DNA of 32,272 nucleotides. It comes from Acidobacteriota bacterium (GTDB taxonomy: Bacteria; Acidobacteriota; Terriglobia; Terriglobales; Acidobacteriaceae). Shown here piece by piece: positions 24,229 to 30,772 of the stretch. The notes under the pieces are model-generated. The model was not told the origin of the DNA. It searched no databases and worked only from the letters and a program-made list of their open reading frames with translations. The stretch lies in the NCBI GenBank assembly GCA_003224815.1, contig QHZW01000089.1, positions 918 through 33,189 on the forward strand, written 5' to 3'. Within the stretch, counting starts at the first letter, position 1; every line of letters starts with the position of its first letter. A program made the position numbers and the translations under genes.

Positions 24229-25662
24229 TTACGCAGCCTTCTCGTACGCATGCGCCGCGCGCAGAATCGTGCTTTCGTCGAAGTGCTTGCCGAATATCTG
24301 CATGCCGATGGGTAGATTGTCTTTACTCTTGCCGACCGGAATCGATATTCCCGGAATACCGGCAAGGTTCGCCGTCACGGTATAAATGTCAGCCAAATAC
24401 ATCGCCAGCGGATCATCCACTTTCTCGCCCAGCTTAAATGCGGGCGTCGGACACGTCGGGCCGACAATGAGGTCAACCTTCTTGAAAGCGTCTTCAAAAT
24501 CTCCCGTCAGCAGCGTTCGTACGCGCTGCGCCTTCAGGTAGTACGCGTCGCAATAGCCGGCGCTCAGCGCATATGTCCCCAGCATGATGCGACGTTTTAC
24601 CTCCGCGCCGAAACCTTCATCCCGTGTCCGCCGATACATATCTGACAGCGACCGCGCACCCTTCACGCGAAGTCCGTAGCGCACGCCGTCGAAGCGCGCC
24701 AGGTTCGACGAGGCCTCCGCGGTTGCCACGAGGTAATACGCCGGAATCGCATACTTTGTGTGTGGCAGTGAGACATTCACTATCTCGCATCCCATCGCAG
24801 CGAATTTCTGGATTGCCGTCTCGATTGCGCTGCGCGTCTCAGCCTCCAATCCTTCGCCGAAATACTCTTTCGCGACGCCGATTTTCAGCCCTTTAACTGG
24901 CTTATCAAGCTCGGCAACATAGTCCGGCACTGGCAACTCGGCGGAAGTCGAATCCATCGGATCGCGACCCGCAATTGTGCGCAGCACGATGGCCGCGTCT
25001 TTCACCGTCTTCGTCAGCGGACCAATGTGATCGAGCGACGACGCAAATGCAATCAGCCCGTAACGCGAAACCCGGCCGTAGGTCGGCTTTAATCCGACCA
25101 GTCCGCAAAACGATGCCGGCTGGCGGATCGATCCGCCCGTGTCCGATCCCAAAGCTGCGACAGCCATATCTGCTGCGATCGCCGCCGCCGATCCGCCCGA
25201 CGATCCGCCTGGCACGCGGCTGAGGTCTCGCGGATTGTGCACTGGCTTGAACGCCGAGTTTTCATTCGACGAGCCCATTGCGAACTCGTCGCAGTTCAAC
25301 TTCCCCAACACCACCGCGCCCGCAGCTTCCAGGCGCACAACTGCCGTGCAGTCATATGGCGGAACGTAGTTGCCCAGAATCTTCGATCCCGCGGTAGTGC
25401 GCACGCCCTTGGTGACCATGACATCTTTGATTGCGACGGGAACGCCCGCCAGCGGTGGCAGTTTGTCATCCTCCTTGGCGAGTCTGTCTATTTCAGATGC
25501 CTTCTCCAGCCCGCGCTCCTTAGACAAGATTAAATACGCGCCGATCTTCGGATCATCGCTGTCGATTTTTGCGTAGAATGCCTCTGCCAGCGCCAAAGCG
25601 CTGGTCTTGCCTTGCGAAATAGCGGCGCGAGCAGCGTCGATTGTGAGGCCAGTTAAGTTCAT
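24229..25662 (-). CDS. gatA: Asp-tRNA(Asn)/Glu-tRNA(Gln) amidotransferase subunit A
   Basis: A 477-aa amidase that releases ammonia from glutamine for transfer onto mischarged tRNA. The Ser-cisSer-Lys triad is present: Lys79 in PVAIKDV, Ser154 in PGGSSGGSA and Ser178 in [16 protein letters not shown], the same positions as in characterised GatA. The ATG at 25662 is chosen over 25719 since [13 protein letters not shown] matches the family start; the extra upstream 19 codons come from the repeat region. It lies downstream of gatC and dciA on the minus strand, with a 94-base gap holding a small repeat. gatB is not in the window. Confidence 0.96.
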   Translation of the reverse strand: MNLTGLTIDAARAAISQGKTSALALAEAFYAKIDSDDPKIGAYLILSKERGLEKASEIDRLAKEDDKLPPLAGVPVAIKDVMVTKGVRTTAGSKILGNYVPPYDCTAVVRLEAAGAVVLGKLNCDEFAMGSSNENSAFKPVHNPRDLSRVPGGSSGGSAAAIAADMAVAALGSDTGGSIRQPASFCGLVGLKPTYGRVSRYGLIAFASSLDHIGPLTKTVKDAAIVLRTIAGRDPMDSTSAELPVPDYVAELDKPVKGLKIGVAKEYFGEGLEAETRSAIETAIQKFAAMGCEIVNVSLPHTKYAIPAYYLVATAEASSNLARFDGVRYGLRVKGARSLSDMYRRTRDEGFGAEVKRRIMLGTYALSAGYCDAYYLKAQRVRTLLTGDFEDAFKKVDLIVGPTCPTPAFKLGEKVDDPLAMYLADIYTVTANLAGIPGISIPVGKSKDNLPIGMQIFGKHFDESTILRAAHAYEKAA

Positions 25663-25666
25663 CGCG

Positions 25667-25695
25667 AAATCAGAAGTAAGAAGTAAGAATGCAGA
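25667..25695. repeat. AATCAGAAGTAAGAAG repeat, copy 1 (gatC-gatA gap)
   Basis: A 29-bp unit of which AAATCAGAAGTAAGAAGT is the first part, ending AGAATGCAGA. It recurs at 26099-26127 with one difference. Partial inverse copies (TTACTTCTG, GACTTCC) lie downstream, so each copy can fold back. Both sit exactly in intergenic gaps of the gat operon. Confidence 0.65.
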
Positions 25696-25756
25696 CCTAA
25701 AATCTAATACAGGTTTCACGAGAATTTACTTCTGCTCTGATTCCTGACTTCCGCAT

Positions 25757-26095
25757 TCATCTTTCAATCACTTTCGGAACTTTGAAGAACGTGTTATCCG
25801 CGTCCGGCGAGTTGGCCAGCGCGACATCCGGAGTGAATGACTTTCGCAGGCCCTCAAGCACATCCTCGCGACTGGAATACGCGAAACGCTCACTGCCTTG
25901 TTTGGACTCATCCACGCCGTAACGGTCCGAAACCTGCGCCATTGGCGGCACGTCCGCTGTGTCAAGCTCGTTGAGCGTGTCCACGTGACCGAGGATTGAG
26001 TTCAGGTCGCGCACCATGCGCGCCCGCTCGTCCTCGCCTAATTCAAGATTGGAGAGATCAGCAACATACGCCACGTCTTTTTCGGTGACCTTCAT
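25757..26095 (-). CDS. gatC: Asp-tRNA(Asn)/Glu-tRNA(Gln) amidotransferase subunit C
   Basis: A 112-aa subunit that stabilises GatA and bridges it to GatB. MKVTEKDVAYVADLSNLELG and DLNSILGHVDTLNELDTADV are the conserved helices, and the C-terminus has DVALANSPDADNTFFKVPKV, the loop that enters GatA. It lies between dciA and gatA on the minus strand, gaps of about 57 and 94 bases, each gap containing a copy of the 29-bp repeat. The start ATG 26095 is supported by alignment with the family. Confidence 0.93.
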   Translation of the reverse strand: MKVTEKDVAYVADLSNLELGEDERARMVRDLNSILGHVDTLNELDTADVPPMAQVSDRYGVDESKQGSERFAYSSREDVLEGLRKSFTPDVALANSPDADNTFFKVPKVIER

Positions 26096-26098
26096 ACC

Positions 26099-26127
26099 AA
26101 ATCAGAAGTAAGAAGTCAGAATGCAGA
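26099..26127. repeat. AATCAGAAGTAAGAAG repeat, copy 2 (dciA-gatC gap)
   Basis: Second copy of the 29-bp unit (28 of 29 identical to 25667-25695). An inverse relative (TTCACTTCTGAATTC) starts about 25 bases downstream, so the gap can form an imperfect hairpin. Confidence 0.65.
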
Positions 26128-26152
26128 ACTGCAAATCGAAGCTCCGCCTGAT

Positions 26153-26506
26153 TCACTTCTGAATTCTTTCTTCTCCATTTTGCATTGTTCGTCGCACCAC
26201 GAATTCGATCCGGTTAACGTTCTTCGCCGTGTAACGGTTAATTACAGCCAGATATTGTGGTGCCAGGCGCTGCAGCTCGGCGCGCCATCCCGCGTCCGGA
26301 ACTGCAACCGCAAGTACGCCTTTACTAAACTCCAAAGCGCGTGTGCGGTCAGCGACTGCCGATCCGCATGCCAGCGGCCAGGCAAGGACCGGGCTTTCAG
26401 ACGCAGGTGCCGCGCGCAAACTTCTGCTGACTATTCTTTCCAGCGCCGAATCAATGCCATCCAATTTTCTATTGTCACTATTCACGGGAGTTTTTGATTC
26501 TAGCAC
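26153..26506 (-). CDS. dciA: DciA-like (DUF721) replication helicase loader
   Basis: A 117-aa protein. VLAWPLACGSAVADRTRALE, FSKGVLAVAVPDAGWRAELQ and RLAPQYLAVINRY follow the DUF721/DciA pattern (W near the start, then a beta-hairpin and W-x2-EL-x-L helix). DciA loads the replicative helicase in bacteria lacking DnaC. The charged N-terminal 40 residues and the C-terminal NRIEFVVRRTM strand fit the family. It is first in the minus-strand run with gatC and gatA, an association seen in related genomes to my recollection. No promoter assigned; the mobile cassette begins about 110 bases upstream of its start. Confidence 0.75.
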   Translation of the reverse strand: MLESKTPVNSDNRKLDGIDSALERIVSRSLRAAPASESPVLAWPLACGSAVADRTRALEFSKGVLAVAVPDAGWRAELQRLAPQYLAVINRYTAKNVNRIEFVVRRTMQNGEERIQK

Positions 26507-26660
26507 TGCGGCGAGGCCGCGGATCGTTGGTTACTGAGCAAAGAAAGATTGTCCTGCTAATTCCAGAATAGCAATTTCATGGGGTGGATTGTGCCACAGT
26601 TTCCAACTTTATTTTCGGAATTATCACCTTCACAAACCAGAGTAGCTAGCACACAAACAA

Positions 26661-26696
26661 AGCCGCCAGCTCCCCCTAAAATGGACGCTGGCGGCT
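26661..26696 (-). terminator. Terminator hairpin near the left cassette end
   Basis: AGCCGCCAGC (26661-26670) pairs perfectly over 10 bp with GCTGGCGGCT (26687-26696) across a 16-nt loop. On the minus strand the stem is followed by TTGTTTGTGTGC. It lies after the 93-aa gene and 22 bases inside the left terminal repeat, matching the hairpin at the other end. Confidence 0.7.
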
Positions 26697-26791
26697 CAAC
26701 GGCGAGTGTGGTCGTGCGAACACCCCACCGCAAAGTAAATGATATTGAGGGTTGGGCAGGTCGGCGAGACCACTAAAGTGGGGTATTTCGA

Positions 26792-27073
26792 TTACTTGCG
26801 CTTGAGGCTGGCTTTGCTATGCTTCGTAGCCTTAGTTGGCGTCAGGTGGATTTGGGCGTTCCAAAAATGCCGCAGTATCGACTCCACTTCGCGCATATCG
26901 ATGGCTTCTTGTCCGGGGAGGATAACGAGTGGATACCATGTAGGCCTCTCTCCGTGGGGGAAAAGCGGGAGAGTGCCAACTAAGATTTTGACTTCTGTTC
27001 CATTTTCTAGTCGTCGCGTCTCGGCTACTTTTACCTTAGCCTGTTTTTGCAAAACTACAGGAGCATCTCGCAT
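26792..27073 (-). CDS. 93-aa cassette passenger protein
   Basis: MRDAPVVLQKQAKVKVAETR starts at ATG 27073 with a weak AAGGGTTGTGACCG site. The body reads RRLENGTEVKILVGTLPLFP, PTWYPLVILPGQEAID and MREVESILRHFWNAQIHL, ending in a basic Thr/Lys tail. A beta-strand-rich half followed by one helix is suggested. The REVESILRHF helix vaguely recalls HicA-type C-terminal helices, but no toxin family can be claimed. It occupies most of the mobile cassette, ends before a terminator hairpin, and opposes a possible 31-aa ORF. Its role (selfish, addiction, or accessory function) is unknown. Confidence 0.65.
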   Translation of the reverse strand: MRDAPVVLQKQAKVKVAETRRLENGTEVKILVGTLPLFPHGERPTWYPLVILPGQEAIDMREVESILRHFWNAQIHLTPTKATKHSKASLKRK

Positions 27074-27087
27074 CGGTCACAACCCTT

Positions 27088-27183
27088 ATGAAGGCATCCG
27101 ACACGTGGGAGCAGTTCAAGAGGATGCTAGACAAATCATTGCCGAGGTACGGCGATACTCCGTATCTGCCGTTTGAGGAATGA
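27088..27183 (+). CDS. Possible 31-aa cassette ORF
   Basis: MKASDTWEQFKRMLDKSLPR followed by YGDTPYLPFEE and TGA. There is no good ribosome site (CAACCCTT before ATG). Supporting it are the divergent layout 15 bases from the 93-aa gene and a GGCGGGC hairpin starting 7 bases after its stop, mirroring the arrangement of the other gene. Confidence 0.35.
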   Translation: MKASDTWEQFKRMLDKSLPRYGDTPYLPFEE

Positions 27184-27189
27184 TGCGCT

Positions 27190-27214
27190 GGCGGGCATTC
27201 TTTCCGCGCCCGCC
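27190..27214 (+). terminator. Hairpin near the right cassette end
   Basis: GGCGGGC (27190-27196), loop of 11 and GCCCGCC (27208-27214), a 7-bp perfect GC stem, followed by ACCAAAGTTTTAA, weakly T-rich on the plus strand. It lies 20 bases inside the right terminal repeat. Confidence 0.5.
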
Positions 27215-27382
27215 ACCAAAGTTTTAACGAGTATGGTTTGTGAAGGTGATAATTCCGTTTATTTTTGTTTTGCTTTGTGCGAGTTAAGTCAACTCGGTCG
27301 CCGCGGGGGGCTTGACAAGAATTTTGCACAGATTTCGTACACGTCCGATGTGATCTTTGCCGAAGCAGTTTCGGCCACCTCA

Positions 27383-28000
27383 TTACGAATTGGAATGCGC
27401 TTCGGGAGTGTGCAGCCGTTGGCCAACCAGGTAAACGTAATGCAATCCTGAAACGATGGTAAACATGAAAGTGGCTCGCAGGGCCACAGTGCGCGCAATC
27501 CACACCCATCTGGAGTGATCGATCTGCAGCAGAATCACGAAGACCACAGCCGCAAGCTGCGAAAAAGTATTGGCTTTACCAAAGATGCTGGGACGGAAAT
27601 CACGCAGCCCAGCAATCGTGTAAAGAACGCCGCTGACGAGCAGGATGCAGATGTCCCGGCTGAAAACCATCACGGTAAATTTCCACGGTATCTGATGAAC
27701 GATGGAAAGAATGAGAAACACGGTGCTCAGCAGCATCTTGTCAGCGATTGGATCCAGGTACTGGCCCAGAAGTGTCTGCTGATGCAGTCGCCGCGCCAGC
27801 AGTCCATCGAGTCCGTCGCTTAGCCCCGCCAGCACAAACAAAATGAGTGCGCCTTGGTAGTGATGATCAAGTAGTTTGATAACAATGAAAGGCAGAAACG
27901 CAAGGCGTGCCAGCGTGAGCTGATTGGGCGCAGTAAGAATTTGCGAGATTCTGATCGCCGTTGCCTTGGGATCGTGCACGGAATTGGCAGTCTCAGCCAC
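27383..28000 (-). CDS. CDP-alcohol phosphatidyltransferase (PgsA-like)
   Basis: A 205-aa membrane enzyme. The CDP-alcohol motif D-G-x2-A-R-x8-G-x3-D-x3-D is complete: DGLLAR (65-70), Gly79, Asp83 and Asp87 in GQYLDPIADK. Five or six hydrophobic helices (FVLAGLS, MLLSTVFLILSIVH, VMVFSRDICILLVSGVLYT, LAAVVFVILLQI) surround it. Such enzymes condense CDP-diacylglycerol with an alcohol; the N-terminal PNQLTLARLAFLPFIV resembles phosphatidylglycerophosphate synthase (pgsA), the likely assignment, but cardiolipin or other paralogs cannot be excluded. ATG 28000 is the only good start. The next element upstream is an imperfect palindrome (CGCGGTTGGCAACCGCG at 28024-28040). Confidence 0.85.
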   Translation of the reverse strand: MAETANSVHDPKATAIRISQILTAPNQLTLARLAFLPFIVIKLLDHHYQGALILFVLAGLSDGLDGLLARRLHQQTLLGQYLDPIADKMLLSTVFLILSIVHQIPWKFTVMVFSRDICILLVSGVLYTIAGLRDFRPSIFGKANTFSQLAAVVFVILLQIDHSRWVWIARTVALRATFMFTIVSGLHYVYLVGQRLHTPEAHSNS

Positions 28001-28164
28001 GAAGAGATTGTCGCCGCGTCGAGCGCGGTTGGCAACCGCGAGGCATCTCAGATGGCATGGAATTTGCCGCGGTTTAGAGCGCTCCCGCGCTCCGAATACT
28101 GCGTACCCGCGATCAGGACCCTGGCTCTTCGCATGATAAAATTATTTCCAGTCTGGTCGATCAC

Positions 28165-28241
28165 AGGCGCGTAGCTCAGTTGGTTAGAGCGCTACCTTGA
28201 CACGGTAGAGGTCTGGGGTTCGAGTCCCCACGTGCCTACCA
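28165..28241 (+). tRNA. tRNA-Val (GAC)
   Basis: A 77-nt tRNA. The acceptor AGGCGCG pairs with CGTGCCT (one G-T), the D-arm is GCTC...GAGC, and the anticodon arm CTACC-TTGACAC-GGTAG gives anticodon GAC (valine, codons GUC/GUU). The T-arm is CTGGGG-TTCGAGT-CCCCA and the 3' end is ACCA, CCA being encoded in the genome. No tRNA partner nearby. The plastic region begins just downstream. Confidence 0.97.
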
Positions 28242-28646
28242 TTTCTTTCTCCTGTGTTTCTGCGGCCTTGAGTCGACCGTCGTAATGCTTTCAGGGCCAC
28301 CAAAATTCCCTTTACTGCAAATTTACTGCAAATCGATTCCCATATGAGGTTTCAGTCTCGTCGCGTAGCCCCGAGCAGAACCCAGATTCGCTTCGCGTTG
28401 TAAAGGCTGGCCAGCTGCCGAGAAATTCGTTGTTGACATCTGCATAAAATCGCGCAAAATTTCGTCGATTTTTGAGGCTTGGCATCCGCCGGTTGCGCGA
28501 TTAGTGTGCCTGGTGGGCTACATGGGAACACGTGGGAACACGTCGGAAATCAAGGCCTGCGGAGTAATTGCACCTAGTAATTGCACCTCGTGAACATGTA
28601 TGCACCCGAGCGAAAAATAATTGCGACAATATAGGAGAAATGCAAA
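28242..28646. other. Non-coding region with short tandem duplications
   Basis: No gene recognised. It contains three adjacent tandem duplications: TTTACTGCAAA twice (28311-28332), GGGAACACGT twice (28525-28544) and AGTAATTGCACCT twice (28563-28588). There is also a hairpin AAAATCG (28446-28452) with CGATTTT (28466-28472). A TTGACA at 28433-28438 could be the -35 of the downstream 120-aa gene. The last 20 bases contain AGGAGAAATGCAAA, a ribosome site. Confidence 0.55.
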
Positions 28647-29009
28647 ATGACAGCACCCCAACGTTCTCGTCATTTCGTTAAGACAGGACACGCTCCTGGG
28701 CACATCCGGGAATGTCTGTTGAATGCACTCGACATACAGGCGGATTGGTGGAAAAACCTTGAAATGGATTTCCTCCGTGATTCGGATCAGCGGTGGTGGG
28801 ACAAGGCTTCACCGTTGAGACCCGCGCATTGGATCATCGAACAACTTTGGCATTGCGCTGATATTGTGCCCGGTCTTGAGCGCCGCTCGGTGATGGACTG
28901 GCTGGCGGACCAGGAATACTTTACCTATTCCCAGCTTGTACGCGCACTCAAGGAAGATCTGGATGAGCGAGTAGCTACACCGCAAGAAAGCCAAACGAGC
29001 GCAAGTTAG
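28647..29009 (+). CDS. Hypothetical 120-aa protein
   Basis: MTAPQRSRHFVKTGHAPGHI begins after AGGAGAAATGCAAA. The body is Trp- and acid-rich (DIQADWWKNLEMDFLRDSDQ, RWWDKASPLRPAHWIIEQLW, HCADIVPGLERRSVMDWLAD) and ends with QLVRALKEDLDERVATPQES. It looks like a soluble, mainly helical protein with no metal site, signal peptide or TM. No family is recognised. It sits in the plastic region after tRNA-Val, so it may be a horizontally acquired gene. Confidence 0.65.
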   Translation: MTAPQRSRHFVKTGHAPGHIRECLLNALDIQADWWKNLEMDFLRDSDQRWWDKASPLRPAHWIIEQLWHCADIVPGLERRSVMDWLADQEYFTYSQLVRALKEDLDERVATPQESQTSAS

Positions 29010-29162
29010 ATTTCGCGGAGCAGCAGTCGTCGACAGCTCCCCCGGGTTTCAAATGCTCAGGTCCTCCGATTACGAGGCTCTCGGGGAATTATCACGGAAT
29101 ACGGGCATCTTCCGCATATTTCGAAGAAAGATCGGCGAATTTTCTCTGCGATACAGATTGAG

Positions 29163-29183
29163 TGGCGGAGAGAGAGGGATTCG
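29163..29183 (-). repeat. tRNA-Ser 3'-end fragment (attachment-site scar)
   Basis: On the minus strand the 21 nt CGAATCCCTCTCT then CTCCGCCA equal the T-stem/acceptor end plus CCA of bacterial tRNA-Ser (GGTTCGAATCCCTC...TCTCTCCGCCA). The rest of the tRNA is absent (upstream text is GCGCGTCT). Integrative elements duplicate exactly such 3' ends of tRNA genes as att sites. The surrounding 29010-29429 stretch has no gene. Confidence 0.55.
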
Positions 29184-29429
29184 AGACGCGCACATTTCTG
29201 AAAGCCGAGCCGTTGCAGGGCTTCAGCTGTATATGACTGATTAACATAAACATTCTGACTTGGACTGCCTTCTCAGGCGATCCAGTCATTTGCCCTCCTT
29301 TATCCTCAATTCCGCTGGATACAGGACACCAAATGGACACCACGCTGCGGGTTCCGATCGGGCCGTCCTTTTCTATCCAGGTGTACGGCAACGAACTCTT
29401 CACCGACACGGTATTGCTAGAATCGGCAA

Positions 29430-29762
29430 TTGACTTCATCCACCAAACGAGTCTTGAGGGTGTGGTTCCCGTCTGTCACCTGGCTGGCGGTTATAGCCCT
29501 CGAATCCACCAACCTCGGGCTCTGCCGAACATACTGGGCGGATTCTGTATCCGATCTTTCATTTTGTGTTCGGAATGGATTTGGCGAGTTTTGCGGCCTA
29601 TTACTCAGCACATCACTCGTAGCGATCCTCGATGAGTGGCATCAGACTTTTTTACTCTCGCGGACGGGCGCCTTCCGTGACGTGATCCTCGACAGCACTG
29701 CAGGACTGGTCGCACAGATCGCAATCTTCACCATGCTGCGTACTTTGGTTAGTCACGATTAG
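29430..29762 (+). pseudogene. VanZ-family protein, internally deleted and frameshifted
   Basis: From TTG 29430 the first frame reads VLRVWFPSVTWLAVIALEST, a typical VanZ-like N-terminal helix. The expected central helices are damaged: RILYPIFHFVFGMDLASFAA is visible in another frame (29550-29600). The original frame resumes with LSTSLVAILDEWHQTFLLSR then TGAFRDVILDSTAGLVAQIA, the diagnostic VanZ DE-x2-Q...R-G...D-x2-D block. About 40-60 residues of membrane helices between the two are missing. The open frame alone would encode 110 aa. VanZ-like proteins are small membrane proteins; some confer glycopeptide tolerance. A partial second copy of the 3' end lies at 30403. Confidence 0.6.
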
Positions 29763-29974
29763 TCTCTTTTAGGGTAGGTTGGTATCAAGTTCTCGCGATA
29801 TTCTTCTCTTGATCCGGATGGGAGTCCACGTACGCACTGCGAAGTCGAATTCGTGGAGCGTACTCGCATAGGGAGGTTGCGGATGCGGTGTTTCGTCGGC
29901 GCTCGTGGGTGACTTGAAAAACGGTTAAGAACGGCGCGAATGAGGGTTAGACAGTCGGGAGGCCGCGATGCGAA

Positions 29975-30310
29975 TCAGCTCCCCGCCTTCTTCCCTGCCT
30001 TCACCTTCGCCCACCGCGCCCGCTGTGCTGCTGCAATTTTCCGGCGGGCTGATGCCGACATGGTCCGCTTCGCGGGAGCCGAGCCCGCCGTTTTCGCTGA
30101 TCGCTTCGCCCACCGGGCCTTCTGTGCGAGGCTGATGCGCCTGCGAGCGGAAGCTGACATTCTGCGTCTCGGTTCAGTGTAATTACTACCACCATCCAAC
30201 TTCCCCAAAACTGCAAGCGCTGCGTCAACGTGCTGTAGCTGATTTACTAGATTCGTTCTTTCTACTCTCAGTTCTGCCACTATCGCTGACAGCCCTTTCA
30301 AATTGGCCAT
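29975..30310 (-). CDS. Basic protein with two MSASARR motifs
   Basis: A 111-aa protein. The first half is a helix/coiled-coil (LSAIVAELRVERTNLVNQLQ, HVDAALAVLGKLDGG). The second half contains two near-identical motifs, RMSASARRRISLAQKARWAK and TMSASARRKIAAAQRARWAK, joined by a Ser/Ala/Lys linker, then KAGKKAGS. The repeated basic helix-plus-RWAK pattern looks like a minimal DNA-binding unit (histone-H1-like or nuclease-associated modular motif). Likely cytoplasmic nucleoid-associated or regulatory DNA-binding protein by composition; no assay-based family name. It lies between the two VanZ 3' ends. Confidence 0.75.
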   Translation of the reverse strand: MANLKGLSAIVAELRVERTNLVNQLQHVDAALAVLGKLDGGSNYTEPRRRMSASARRRISLAQKARWAKRSAKTAGSAPAKRTMSASARRKIAAAQRARWAKVKAGKKAGS

Positions 30311-30402
30311 TGATGCCCCCGGTGAGGATTGTAATTGATGGGCTCATTTGTCGCGTGAGGGCAACTGACCGCGATGGTCCCCGCAATGGGCGACGGTGGC
30401 AC

Positions 30403-30559
30403 TACTCAGCACGTCACTTGTAGCGATCCTCGATGAGTGGCATCAGAGTTTTTACTTTCGCGGACTGGCGCTCTGCGTGATGTGATCCTCGACAGCACTG
30501 CAGGACTGGTCGCACAGATCGCACTCTTCGCGATTCGGCGTAAGGTCAATGCATTATGA
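30403..30559 (+). pseudogene. Duplicated 3' end of VanZ-like gene
   Basis: Aligned to 29602-29729, the stretch 30403-30529 is about 90 percent identical, offset by 800/801 bases. One T is missing in the T run (AGAGTTTTTAC against AGACTTTTTTAC), so the frame is lost after DEWHQSF. The text continues in the other frame to a TGA at 30557-30559. No start or 5' part is present, so it is a relic of a tandem duplication. Confidence 0.7.
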
Positions 30560-30715
30560 AAGAGCGGCCCGCTTTAGACAGAGTGCGCCGCCTCGCTGCG
30601 CTGCGCTCAGCAGGGCTTCGCTCCGCTACGTCGGCACAAGAAAGCAAGAGGAGTTTGCCTGCTTCGCAAGAACCGGACTAGAGGATAGGCGAGTCCGCTA
30701 AAGAATGGCACTTTA

Positions 30716-30765
30716 CCTTGAGGGAAAGATACCCGTGGACGGGAATGACCTTTCCCTCAAGGAGG
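30716..30765 (+). promoter_or_regulatory. Hairpin sequestering the transposase ribosome site
   Basis: CCTTGAGGGAAAG (30716-30728) and CTTTCCCTCAAGG (30750-30762) pair over 13 bp, and the loop can add a small CCCG-TGGA-CGGG stem. The Shine-Dalgarno AAGGAGG (30759-30765), eight bases before ATG 30773, overlaps the right arm by four bases. A transcript starting upstream would fold and hide the ribosome site; one starting within would not. Confidence 0.7.
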
Positions 30766-30772
30766 CAACTGA

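Larger units (their letters stand above)
26616..27257. mobile_element. 642-bp cassette with 23-bp perfect inverted ends and 8-bp target duplication
   Basis: Left end CGGAATTATCACC...TCACAAACC (26616-26638) is the exact reverse complement of the right end at 27235-27257, which starts GGTTTGTGA and ends TAATTCCG, 23 of 23 bp. TTTATTTT stands directly outside both ends (26608-26615 and 27258-27265) in the same orientation, the hallmark of transposition. The interior holds one 93-aa minus gene, a possible 31-aa plus gene starting 15 bases away, and a hairpin after each gene near each end. No transposase is encoded, so it is probably mobilised in trans (MITE-like or transposable cassette). Confidence 0.85.

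Noticed and set aside
26739-27176. 145-codon plus-strand ORF inside the cassette
   Set aside because: Antisense to the 93-aa gene over most of its length and starts outside any ribosome site.
29053-29244. 63-codon plus-strand ORF over the tRNA-Ser fragment
   Set aside because: No ribosome site, unlikely composition, and the tRNA-tail explanation fits the sequence better.
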